A DNA stretch of 5,523 nt from an uncultured Clostridium sp. (lineage in GTDB: Bacteria; Bacillota; Clostridia; Lachnospirales; Anaerotignaceae), in contig CAMXTM010000163.1 in assembly GCA_947246775.1 (NCBI GenBank), positions 1-5,523 of the forward strand, read 5' to 3'. Below are positions 1 through 5,415 of the stretch, piece after piece. Numbering within the stretch: position 1 is the first letter of the stretch; each line of letters starts with the position of its first letter. Under the pieces are notes generated by a model. The model worked only from the letters and a program-made list of their open reading frames with translations. It was not told where the DNA came from and did not search any database. Both the position numbers and the translations under genes were made by a program.

Positions 1-56
1 ACAAATTTAAAAATAACAATAAAAAAATAAGTGAGTAGTATATGGAGGGAAAATGA

Positions 57-545
57 ATGAATAAAAAAAGAAAATCGAAAAAGGGAATTTTAAGAAATGC
101 ACTTGTATTTTTGTTTTCTGTTGTTTTTACTGTAAGTGCTTATGCAGCACCAGTGTATGATTATGATACTCGTACAGCTTTAGAAATCATAGAACAAGAT
201 ACAACTGCTCCAACAAATGAAACATTAAATGGAACTTGTTGGTATACTGGAAATGAAAATAGTAATACAAGAATTGTTATGTTATCATTTCTTCAAGATG
301 AGAATTTTTTAAGTTTACGTACTGTATATGCAAATGGCGATGCTAATTCTATAATGGGAGATTATGAATTAGATGGAAATAAAATAACTGTGAAATATAT
401 AGGTGGTATACGTAACGGTAAAGCAAGTCTTAGTAGAACACCAGTATATGAAACACATTATATTGGATTGACTGATGATGGAGAATGTCTTTTTTCATTA
501 GATGGAAAAAGCTATTTAAAATTTAAACAACTACCAAATGAATGA
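57..545 (+). CDS. Small secreted protein of unknown function
   Basis: A 162-residue protein that I do not recognise. The N-terminus is a classical signal peptide: a very basic stretch (residues 2-9, KKRKSKK-rich), a hydrophobic core (about 11-27), and a probable signal peptidase I site A-Y-A followed by A-P at residues 28-32. That leaves a mature extracellular protein of about 132 residues. The mature part has alternating short hydrophobic strands and turns (for example GTCWYTG near 59 and GDYELDGNKITV near 101) and ends with strands around SLDGKSYLKF. This suggests a small beta-barrel or lipocalin-like fold, which is inference only. There is one cysteine in the mature part and no lipobox. 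The start is set by GGAGG at 44-48, eight bases upstream; the ATG at 53 runs into a stop after three codons. It is transcribed alone and ends at a strong palindromic terminator. No clear promoter is visible in the 56 bases upstream. Confidence 0.8.
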   Translation: MNKKRKSKKGILRNALVFLFSVVFTVSAYAAPVYDYDTRTALEIIEQDTTAPTNETLNGTCWYTGNENSNTRIVMLSFLQDENFLSLRTVYANGDANSIMGDYELDGNKITVKYIGGIRNGKASLSRTPVYETHYIGLTDDGECLFSLDGKSYLKFKQLPNE

Positions 546-583
546 TATTTGTTTTTCTCACTTATTTTAGGATATTTTGTAGG

Positions 584-615
584 AATAAAAGCGTGTCATA
601 TGACACGCTTTTATT
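584..615. terminator. Perfect palindromic bidirectional terminator
   Basis: A perfect 32-base palindrome (AATAAAAGCGTGTC at 584-597 mirrored to 615, centred on ATAT) flanked by A/T runs. On either strand the RNA forms a GC-containing stem followed by UUUUAUU, so it can end both the secreted-protein gene on the plus strand and the kinase gene on the minus strand. The TAA stop codon of the kinase (616-614) overlaps the foot of the stem. Confidence 0.9.
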
Positions 616-1168
616 ATGTTTCAAAGTATAATTGACAATTTTGTTTTATGTTGTAAGTTAAAAAATAAAATTCTTCTAATGGAATCCATTTTTTAACAAA
701 AGATTGCGCTGCTTTTTCTCCATTTCTTTTTTTGATTCTTTCTATCTGTTTGTCTGGGTCAACACTTAAAAAAATCTTTAAATCATAGTCATTTTGTAAT
801 GTTGGGTGACAACTGTAAGAACCTTCTATAATCGTAATGGGACATGGTGGGACAAAAACAGCATCTAAAAAGGTTTGACTGTGACAGTCATAAGGGCGAT
901 AAGAAAACGCTTTCCCACTTTTTAAAGGTGTTAATACTTCTTGATAAAATCTTTCGTAGTCTACATTTCCGCCTGCCTGTGCAAGTCTTTGTTCTGTGAC
1001 TTGCTCTGGGCGTAAAAAAAATTCGTCCATATGTATCACATTACAATTTAACTCTTTTTGCAAGTTATTTGCAAGTGTTGTTTTGCCTGAGCCACATCTG
1101 CCATCAAGTGCAATTAACATATTTGTACTATTGATAGAATTTATTTTTTGTAATATTGTTTGAACCAT
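614..1168 (-). CDS. P-loop kinase, uridine kinase/phosphoribulokinase type
   Basis: A cytoplasmic 184-residue P-loop kinase. Walker A is GRCGSGKT at residues 23-30. After the second strand comes a conserved acidic motif, MDEFF at 47-51. GNVDYERF at 67-74 is in the place where uridine kinases carry their acceptor-binding segment. IIEGSY (113-118) forms the strand usual in this superfamily, and an Arg/Lys-rich lid region follows (RIKKRNG, 144-150). This pattern is typical of the uridine kinase/phosphoribulokinase/pantothenate kinase superfamily, which phosphorylates a hydroxyl of a small substrate with ATP or GTP. The protein is shorter than uridine kinase proper (about 210 residues) and the actual acceptor cannot be read from the sequence. 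The gene begins 3 bases after the stop of the ECF S-component gene, with an AGAGG ribosome site inside that gene's end. The two are almost certainly co-transcribed, and the kinase may trap the transported solute by phosphorylation. Confidence 0.85.
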   Translation of the reverse strand: MVQTILQKINSINSTNMLIALDGRCGSGKTTLANNLQKELNCNVIHMDEFFLRPEQVTEQRLAQAGGNVDYERFYQEVLTPLKSGKAFSYRPYDCHSQTFLDAVFVPPCPITIIEGSYSCHPTLQNDYDLKIFLSVDPDKQIERIKKRNGEKAAQSFVKKWIPLEEFYFLTYNIKQNCQLYFET

Positions 1169-1171
1169 AGA

Positions 1172-1732
1172 TTAAACCTCTGTTTGATATTTTGTGTTGC
1201 TATGAAATGGAACAAGCCCTGTTCTGTGTAGCGTAAGCATAACGCTAGGAATCAGTACAAGCTGTAATATAATACCAGGAATCGCATTTAATAATGCTCC
1301 CGCTAAAAATATTTGCCATGTAAAAGGATTAGCTGATACACTGATTAGTAGTGTCATCACAATCCCCCATACAACACGTCCAGCAATCATAGAAACAATC
1401 ATACAGCGATAAAGAGCGATGATGCATTGCCAACGAGAATGAGAATATAAAAAGCCAATTACAAAACCATATGTTGCTAATTCAAAAGCCATAGCTACGC
1501 CTGTAGGGAGCAATATTGGCATACCAAATAAGGTATGTCTTAATAGGGGAAGTATAAATCCTACTATAAGACCATACTTCCAGCCACAAATGAGTCCACA
1601 TAGTAAAACGGGAATGTGCATAGGAAGGAGCATATTTCCAATTTGAGGAATTTGACCTGTAAAAAATGGCAATATTAAGCCAATCGCTATAAACATAGCA
1701 GCTAAAATCATATTTTTCGTTGTATTTTTCAT
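1172..1732 (-). CDS. ECF transporter S component (substrate-binding membrane subunit)
   Basis: A 186-residue, highly hydrophobic integral membrane protein with about five to six membrane segments. It fits the S component of energy-coupling-factor importers, which bind a vitamin or similar micronutrient and dock onto a shared EcfA-EcfA'-EcfT module encoded elsewhere. The first helix (KNMILAAMFIAIG) carries an AxxxA pattern at residues 12-16, the motif by which S components contact EcfT. LPMHIPVLLCGLICG, starting near residue 36, and the AMAFELATYG segment near 80 are typical of the family related to predicted pantothenate-type and other orphan S components. Length is normal for the family. The substrate cannot be assigned: pantothenate, a pyridoxine-like vitamin or a nucleoside-like compound would each be compatible with a downstream kinase. 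The start is set by AGGAG at 1744-1748. The gene is first in a two-gene unit with the kinase and has its own promoter with an overlapping inverted repeat. No ATPase or EcfT gene is present in the window. Confidence 0.88.
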   Translation of the reverse strand: MKNTTKNMILAAMFIAIGLILPFFTGQIPQIGNMLLPMHIPVLLCGLICGWKYGLIVGFILPLLRHTLFGMPILLPTGVAMAFELATYGFVIGFLYSHSRWQCIIALYRCMIVSMIAGRVVWGIVMTLLISVSANPFTWQIFLAGALLNAIPGIILQLVLIPSVMLTLHRTGLVPFHSNTKYQTEV

Positions 1733-1775
1733 AATATTGCTTTCTCCTTTCTTTTGTATAAATTATTTTTACCTT

Positions 1776-1804
1776 ATTTTATTGAAATGGTAGAAAAAAG
1801 TCAA
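1776..1804 (-). promoter_or_regulatory. Promoter of the S-component/kinase unit
   Basis: On the minus strand a -35 box TTGACT (1804-1799) is followed by a 17-base spacer and a -10 box TAAAAT (1781-1776). Each hexamer is one base from the sigma-A consensus. Transcription would start near 1769, leaving a short leader of about 35 bases with AGGAG before the ATG at 1732. The leader is too short for a riboswitch. Confidence 0.75.
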
Positions 1805-1817
1805 CTATTTTACCATT
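1786..1817. promoter_or_regulatory. Candidate operator: inverted repeat centred on the -35 box
   Basis: The arms are AATGGTAGAAAA (1786-1797) and TATTTTACCATT (1806-1817), matching at 10 of 12 positions in inverted orientation, with the outer seven bases AATGGTA/TACCATT perfect. The repeat centre (1801.5) coincides with the centre of the -35 hexamer. It lies upstream of the predicted transcription start, so it acts as DNA and not as an RNA hairpin of this transcript. That is the geometry expected for a repressor site. I cannot match it to a known regulator; it lacks the GTTAAC core of BirA sites. Confidence 0.5.
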
Positions 1818-1840
1818 CTTATTTTGTATATTAAAGTATA

Positions 1841-1880
1841 GATAAAAAGCATATAGCTAAATGGCTTAGCTATATGCTTT
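1841..1880 (-). terminator. Terminator of the rpsF-ssb-rpsR operon
   Basis: A perfect 15-base-pair stem (AAAGCATATAGCTAA at 1846-1860 with its complement at 1866-1880) and a 5-base loop lie directly after the rpsR stop. On the minus strand the stem is followed by UUUUUAU, as expected of an intrinsic terminator, and it separates this operon from the S-component promoter. Confidence 0.88.
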
Positions 1881-1887
1881 ATTATAA

Positions 1888-2118
1888 TTAATCTTGTGTG
1901 TAAGGCATCAATGCAATGTGTCTAGCTCTTTTGATAGCTGTTGTCAAAGCTCTTTGATGTTTTGCACAGTTTCCAGTAATTCTTCTAGGAAGAATTTTTC
2001 CTCTTTCAGAAACATATCTTCTTAATTTGTTAATATCTTTGTAGTCGATAGTTGTTACTTTATCTGCACAAGACGCACAAACACGTTTTTTTCTGCGTCC
2101 ACGTTTTTTCTGAATCAT
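1888..2118 (-). CDS. rpsR: Small ribosomal subunit protein S18 (zinc-type)
   Basis: A 76-residue ribosomal protein S18, which binds S6 on the platform of the 30S subunit. The basic N-terminus (KKRGRRKKR), IDYKD (24-28), [18 protein letters not shown] (32-49) and the C-terminal [15 protein letters not shown] are the S18 signature. It carries Cys14, Cys17, Cys51 and His54, a CxxC...CxxxH set that makes a zinc-binding (C+) S18; Bacillus-type S18 lacks these. The start is the ATG at 2118-2116, preceded seven bases away by AGGAGG. The frame remains open upstream to an ATG at 2139, but that version would put the ribosome site inside the coding sequence and add a non-homologous MKKGGLN. It is last in the operon, 23 bases after ssb, and is followed by a terminator. 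Confidence 0.97.
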   Translation of the reverse strand: MIQKKRGRRKKRVCASCADKVTTIDYKDINKLRRYVSERGKILPRRITGNCAKHQRALTTAIKRARHIALMPYTQD

Positions 2119-2125
2119 GTTAAGT

Positions 2126-2131
2126 CCTCCT
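2126..2131 (-). promoter_or_regulatory. Ribosome binding site that fixes the rpsR start
   Basis: AGGAGG on the minus strand, seven bases before the ATG at 2118. It lies inside the longer open frame and so argues for the shorter 76-residue protein. Confidence 0.88.
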
Positions 2132-2141
2132 TTTTTCAATA

Positions 2142-2609
2142 TTAGAATGGTAAATCGTCATCTTCGATGCTCTCGTCAATAGGATAAAAACCATCTGTAG
2201 CAGCTGGAGCTGGAGAAAATGCTGGTTTTGCAGGAGCAGTTGCTGGAGCGGATTCGTCCATACCTGCATTTTTGTGACTTTCAAAAGAAGTTTTGCTTTC
2301 TGCAAAATATTGTTCTTCTACTACAACATCTGTACTCCAACGTTTTTGCCCATTTTGATCTTCCCAAGAGCGCACTTGCAATCTGCCGACAATGCTGACC
2401 ATTTGACCTTTTTTGAAATACTTTTCTGCAAACTCTCCTGCTTTTCCAAAGGAAACACAGTTAATAAAGTCTGCTTCTGCTTCACCTTGACGTTTAAATC
2501 TTCTGTTTACTGCTAAAGTATAGCGAGCAACAGCCAAAGGCTCAGCGGATTGAGAATAACGCACTTCTGGGTCTCTTGCTAATCTGCCCATTAAAATTAC
2601 TTTGTTCAT
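2142..2609 (-). CDS. ssb: Single-stranded DNA-binding protein
   Basis: A 155-residue bacterial SSB, which coats single-stranded DNA as a homotetramer in replication, recombination and repair. The OB-fold domain occupies about residues 1-106: it begins [18 protein letters not shown], continues with [22 protein letters not shown], then [19 protein letters not shown] flexible Ala/Pro-rich linker (about 107-143) leads to the acidic tip DDDLPF (150-155), through which SSB recruits partner proteins. Length and layout are normal for a Firmicute SSB. The start has GGAGG at 2616-2620. The gene lies between rpsF (54 bases upstream) and rpsR (23 bases downstream), the classic arrangement that couples SSB supply to ribosomal protein synthesis. 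Confidence 0.98.
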   Translation of the reverse strand: MNKVILMGRLARDPEVRYSQSAEPLAVARYTLAVNRRFKRQGEAEADFINCVSFGKAGEFAEKYFKKGQMVSIVGRLQVRSWEDQNGQKRWSTDVVVEEQYFAESKTSFESHKNAGMDESAPATAPAKPAFSPAPAATDGFYPIDESIEDDDLPF

Positions 2610-2663
2610 AGAACGCCTCCGTTACTCAAAAAATCATTTTTGTAGGTTATCATCATTGTAAGA

Positions 2664-2975
2664 TTATGCTTCTTTACGAACGATAAGATAACGAAGAACA
2701 TTTTCCATAATACGGATACGGCTTTCGATTTCAGCAGGAGCAGTTGCTGGTGCTTCAAAAGTTGTAAAACTGAAGAAACCTTCGTTTACTTTTACACCTT
2801 TGCCTTGTTCAGCATGTTTGATTTCATAAGCAAGTTTTCTTTTGCCCCATTCATCAACTTTTTCAATTTTACCGCCGAATCTTTCTAATAAAGCCTGCAC
2901 TTTTGCTACTTCAGCAGATTTTGCTTCTTCATCAAGTGATGGACTTAATACTAATGCTAATTCATATTTGTTCAT
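2664..2975 (-). CDS. rpsF: Small ribosomal subunit protein S6
   Basis: A 103-residue ribosomal protein S6, the partner of S18 on the 30S platform. It begins MNKYELALVLSPSLDEE. WGKRKLAYEI near residue 44 and the C-terminal FEAPATAPAEIESR...ENVLRYLIVR are S6 signatures. It lacks the long acidic tail of enterobacterial S6. The start is the ATG at 2975-2973, five bases after a near-perfect AAGGAGGTG site. An upstream in-frame ATG at 3023 would give a 119-residue version, but that extension is non-homologous and covers the ribosome site. It is the first gene of the operon, so its leader is where S6:S18 autoregulation would act if it occurs. Confidence 0.97.
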   Translation of the reverse strand: MNKYELALVLSPSLDEEAKSAEVAKVQALLERFGGKIEKVDEWGKRKLAYEIKHAEQGKGVKVNEGFFSFTTFEAPATAPAEIESRIRIMENVLRYLIVRKEA

Positions 2976-2980
2976 GATTA

Positions 2981-2989
2981 CACCTCCTT
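2981..2989 (-). promoter_or_regulatory. Ribosome binding site that fixes the rpsF start
   Basis: AAGGAGGTG on the minus strand, a near-perfect match to the 16S rRNA tail, lies five bases before the ATG at 2975. A short UCCUU (3016-3012) in the leader could pair with part of it; whether this matters is untested. Confidence 0.88.
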
Positions 2990-3000
2990 CTGGACAATTG

Positions 3001-3021
3001 GCCCTTTTTATATAAAAGAGC
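3001..3021 (-). promoter_or_regulatory. Hairpin in the rpsF leader
   Basis: In the leader RNA, GCUCUUUU pairs with AAAAGGGC (8 pairs including one G-U) around an AUAUA loop. It lies between the predicted transcription start and the ribosome site. rpsF leaders in many bacteria bind the S6:S18 complex for feedback control, and this position is compatible. I do not recognise the published consensus here with confidence, and a chance AT-rich hairpin is also possible. Confidence 0.35.
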
Positions 3022-3046
3022 AAGGATTTTTAACTTACAGTGATAT

Positions 3047-3075
3047 ATGATACCATAATAAAGAAAAAAATACAA
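3047..3075 (-). promoter_or_regulatory. Promoter of rpsF-ssb-rpsR
   Basis: On the minus strand a -35 box TTGTAT (3075-3070), a 17-base spacer and a -10 box TATCAT (3052-3047) place the start near 3040, about 65 bases before the rpsF ATG. It is back-to-back with the promoter region of the plus-strand gene at 3138. Confidence 0.7.
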
Positions 3076-3099
3076 GTATTTTTTAATATTTTATGCTAT

Positions 3100-3105
3100 T
3101 ATAAT
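3100..3105 (+). promoter_or_regulatory. -10 box of the immunity-like gene
   Basis: A perfect TATAAT lies 33 bases before the preferred start codon at 3138. The -35 region (about 3077-3082, TATTTT) is poor and abuts the -35 box of the divergent rpsF promoter, so this promoter may be weak or need an activator. Confidence 0.5.
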
Positions 3106-3137
3106 GTAAAGATAACAATGAAATGGAGAAAACAATA

Positions 3138-3539
3138 ATGACTAGTGAAGAAATTATTAAAAGACTAAAAGAAAATGCAAAACCATATGAAGAATATTTT
3201 ATTGACCCTGAAGTAATGGAAGCAATGTATCATATTGCAAATGGAAGTGAACTAATAAAACCAATATTAGAACTAATTGGAAACAATCCTACAGTTGACT
3301 TTGGTTCACCAGGATATTTAGTACATTTTGTAGAATCCTTTTATGGTAAAGATTATATAGAACTATTGATAAATTCTGTAAAAAAAACACCAACACCACA
3401 TAATATATGGCTGTTACATCGTTGCTATAATGTTGATAGGGATAACAATATTTATAAAAAAACGGTTATGGATTTAAAAAATGCAGATACAACCCCTATA
3501 GAAGTAAAAGAGCGAATTGAATATTTTGATTGGGATTAA
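3138..3539 (+). CDS. Immunity-protein-like hypothetical protein
   Basis: A 133-residue soluble, acidic, mostly helical protein with no signal peptide or membrane segment. The central block DFGSPGYLVHFVESF (54-68), followed by YIELLINSVKKTPTPHNIWLLHR (73-95), recalls small helical proteins found in the immunity half of polymorphic or contact-dependent toxin loci in Firmicutes and Proteobacteria. This is recognition by eye and the exact family is not certain. No toxin, secretion gene or second immunity gene is adjacent, so if it is an immunity protein it is an orphan. The preferred start is the ATG at 3138, with GGAGA at 3125-3129 eight bases upstream. The ATG at 3123, which would add five residues, has no ribosome site. 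The gene is divergent from rpsF and convergent with trpB2 and has its own -10 box and terminator, which looks like a single-gene insertion among housekeeping genes. Confidence 0.75.
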   Translation: MTSEEIIKRLKENAKPYEEYFIDPEVMEAMYHIANGSELIKPILELIGNNPTVDFGSPGYLVHFVESFYGKDYIELLINSVKKTPTPHNIWLLHRCYNVDRDNNIYKKTVMDLKNADTTPIEVKERIEYFDWD

Positions 3540-3566
3540 AAAACCACGTCTTTATGACGTGGTTTT
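3540..3566. terminator. Bidirectional terminator between convergent genes
   Basis: A perfect 11-base-pair stem (AAAACCACGTC at 3540-3550 with GACGTGGTTTT at 3556-3566) and a UUUAU loop. It starts right after the stop of the immunity-like gene and lies 8 bases beyond the trpB2 stop. U-rich runs follow the stem on both strands (UUUUAUCAUUUUU on plus, UUUUUUAAUC on minus), so it can serve both genes. Confidence 0.88.
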
Positions 3567-3573
3567 ATCATTT

Positions 3574-4956
3574 TTATTCTTGTATACCTGGAATTTTTGG
3601 TAAGGAAGCAAAGCCTTTTTCTAATTCTTCATCAGTTGGTGCATAATCTTGCATATTTCCTGCTTTATAGTTCATATATGCTGCTAAGTCATAAGCGCCA
3701 TTTCCTGTTAAACCAAATAATATCGTTTTTGCTTCTCCTGTTTCTTTGCATTTTTTAGCTTCATCAATTGCGGCAGCAATCGCATGAGCAGACTCTGGCG
3801 CTGGTAATATAGATTCTGTTTTTGCAAATAATGTAGCAGCATCAAAAATATGATTTTGGAATACTGCCCTTGCTTCGTCAATGTAACCATCATGATACAG
3901 TTTTGATACAATAGGTGACATACCATGATAACGTAAACCGCCTGCATGGATAGAAGAAGGGATAAAACCACTACCTAATGTATACATTTTTGCAAGAGGC
4001 GTTACATGACCTGTATCACAAAAATCATAAGCATATTTACCACGAGAAAGAGAAGGGCAAGCTGCTGGTTCTACTGCAATAAAATATGGATTTGCTTTCC
4101 CTGTCAATTTATCTCTCATAAAATCAGAAATTAAACCGCCTAAGTTAGAACCACCACCAGCACAACCAATAATAATATCTGGGTATTCGTCTACTTTTTC
4201 CATTTGTAATTTTGATTCTGCACCAATAATAGATTGATGTAACAATACTTGATTTAATACAGAACCAAGCGCATATCTTGTATTTGGTGTAGAAGTTGCT
4301 TTTTCTACTGCTTCGCTGATAGCTGTACCAAGTGAACCTGTGCAGTTAGGGTCATTTGCTAAGATTGCTCTACCTGCATTTGTAGTATTGCTTGGGCTAG
4401 GAACAACATTTCCACCATAGGTTTCGATGACTGCTTTTCTGTATGGTTTTTGTTCAGCGCTGATTTTTACCATATAGACATCAAGAGGAATGTTATAAAA
4501 AGAGCAAGCCATGGAAAGAGCAGTACCCCATTGTCCTGCACCTGTTTCTGTTGTAATATGAGAAATACCTTGTTGCTTGTTGTAGTAAACCTGCGCAATG
4601 GCAGAATTTAATTTGTGGCTACCTGAAGTATTGCTTCCCTCATATTTGTAATAAATTTTTGCTGGTGTATCTAATGCTTTTTCCAATGTATAAGCCCTGT
4701 GTAATGGAGATGGTCTATACATTTTGTAATATGCCTGTACTTCTTCAGGAATATCAATATAGCGTTCTGTTGAAAATTCTTGTTTGCAAAGTTCTTCTGC
4801 AAAAATAGGGTAAAAATCCTCTTTTACTGCTGGTTTCATAGTAGCTGGATTGATAAAAGGGTCATGTTGCTCTGGCATATCAGCACGAACATTGTACCAT
4901 TGTTTTGGAAGCTCGTTTTCTGTTAATAAAATTCTGTTTGGAATGTTTTTTGACAT
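3574..4956 (-). CDS. trpB2: Tryptophan synthase beta chain, TrpB2 type
   Basis: A 460-residue pyridoxal-phosphate enzyme of the TrpB-like (TrpB2) branch, which condenses indole with L-serine or O-phosphoserine to give L-tryptophan. RPSPLH (81-86) and GSNTSGSHKLN (107-117) contain the Schiff-base lysine Lys115. ETGAGQWG (137-144) has the catalytic Glu137, and the tryptophan before the last glycine is typical of TrpB2, where TrpB1 has histidine. GCAGGGSN (264-271) binds the cofactor phosphate, and ESILPAPESAHA (381-392) is the conserved C-terminal block. TrpB2 runs about 430-460 residues against about 400 for TrpB1, in line with this length. There is no trpA partner in the window, as is common for TrpB2, which usually lacks the TrpA-contact features. 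The start follows AGGAGAG at 4963-4969. It is transcribed alone behind a tryptophan T-box leader and ends at a bidirectional terminator. The role is probably indole salvage or tryptophan synthesis during starvation. Confidence 0.95.
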   Translation of the reverse strand: MSKNIPNRILLTENELPKQWYNVRADMPEQHDPFINPATMKPAVKEDFYPIFAEELCKQEFSTERYIDIPEEVQAYYKMYRPSPLHRAYTLEKALDTPAKIYYKYEGSNTSGSHKLNSAIAQVYYNKQQGISHITTETGAGQWGTALSMACSFYNIPLDVYMVKISAEQKPYRKAVIETYGGNVVPSPSNTTNAGRAILANDPNCTGSLGTAISEAVEKATSTPNTRYALGSVLNQVLLHQSIIGAESKLQMEKVDEYPDIIIGCAGGGSNLGGLISDFMRDKLTGKANPYFIAVEPAACPSLSRGKYAYDFCDTGHVTPLAKMYTLGSGFIPSSIHAGGLRYHGMSPIVSKLYHDGYIDEARAVFQNHIFDAATLFAKTESILPAPESAHAIAAAIDEAKKCKETGEAKTILFGLTGNGAYDLAAYMNYKAGNMQDYAPTDEELEKGFASLPKIPGIQE

Positions 4957-5000
4957 TATAATCTCTCCTATCTTGATAATATTTATAAAAGCAATAATAT

Positions 5001-5038
5001 AAAAAAGCCCTCTACATAGTTTTAGCTATGTAGAGGGC
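5001..5038 (-). terminator. T-box-controlled attenuator of trpB2
   Basis: A perfect 13-base-pair stem on the minus strand, GCCCTCTACATAG (5038-5026) with its complement at 5019-5007, a CUAAAA loop, then UUUUUU (5006-5001). The CCCUC at the 5' side of this stem can instead pair with GAGG just before the T-box bulge, forming the mutually exclusive antiterminator. Confidence 0.93.
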
Positions 5039-5287
5039 GTAACATTCATCACGTGGTGCCACCTCAATTGGTTATAAAAAATAACCCACTCTTACTGTAC
5101 AAACATACAGTGTTCTCTGTAACGGGAGAACCCGAGTTGCATACTTTTCTATAAAAGAATTTCCGCTTTCTGCTCGCAAGTCCATTCCAGCAATTAAATT
5201 GTGTTGGTTTTCATCAACCACCAACTTTCTGAAAACAATATTAATTGTGTACTTACTCTTGGTCAACGCTTTGAATATATATTATTG
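5001..5287 (-). promoter_or_regulatory. Tryptophan T-box riboswitch (tRNA-Trp sensing leader)
   Basis: The leader shows the canonical T-box parts in order on the minus strand. There is an AGAGTA box (5259-5254) in lower stem I. An apical region follows, with AGAAAGTTGG then TGGTTGATGAAAACCAAC (about 5230-5203). The specifier loop has GGAA followed by UGG (5184-5182) and A; UGG is the tryptophan codon. Further hairpins follow, then the antiterminator with the bulge GAGGUGGCACCACG, whose UGGC is at 5061-5058. UGGC pairs with a GCCA tRNA end, matching the G discriminator expected of tRNA-Trp. A terminator ends the leader. Uncharged tRNA-Trp bound at both sites should stabilise the antiterminator and allow transcription of trpB2. 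No protein gene in this stretch is credible. Confidence 0.95.
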
Positions 5288-5293
5288 GTATTT

Positions 5294-5321
5294 ATTTTAA
5301 TCCTTTTTTTGAATTTGTCAA
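5294..5321 (-). promoter_or_regulatory. Promoter of the trpB2 T-box transcript
   Basis: A consensus -35 TTGACA (5321-5316), a 16-base spacer and a -10 TAAAAT (5299-5294) on the minus strand, giving a start near 5287. A promoter this strong suits an attenuated operon, in which initiation is constitutive and control lies in the leader. Confidence 0.8.
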
Positions 5322-5415
5322 TAATAAATTTTATATTTTTATAATTTTTTTTTAAATATAGAAACAATTTTAGAAAAAAATGCGTCTTATAAAATAAAAA
5401 AGGAGTGTATTATAT

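Noticed and set aside
1733..1775. Possible vitamin riboswitch ahead of the S-component gene
   Set aside because: The predicted leader is only about 35 bases and no TPP, FMN, cobalamin or other riboswitch core is visible.
2119..2139. Longer rpsR start giving an 83-residue protein
   Set aside because: The extension encodes the AGGAGG ribosome site itself (translated KKGG).
2120..2305. 61-codon open frame on the minus strand
   Set aside because: Out-of-frame shadow of the ssb linker and tail; low-complexity Leu/Gln translation.
2274..2516. 80-codon open frame on the plus strand
   Set aside because: Antisense to the conserved SSB OB-fold; no ribosome site or recognisable domain.
2976..3023. 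Longer rpsF start giving a 119-residue protein
   Set aside because: The extension contains the AAGGAGGTG site and has no S6 homology; the ATG at 2975 is the S6 start.
3138..3539. Toxin-antitoxin pair
   Set aside because: There is no second small gene on the same strand; the upstream and downstream neighbours are rpsF and trpB2 on the other strand with their own signals.
3708..3971. 87-codon open frame on the minus strand
   Set aside because: Alternative-frame shadow inside trpB2, whose own frame is fully conserved.
5072..5266. 64-codon open frame on the minus strand
   Set aside because: It lies wholly inside the T-box leader, whose structure explains the sequence; it has no ribosome site and no protein-like composition.
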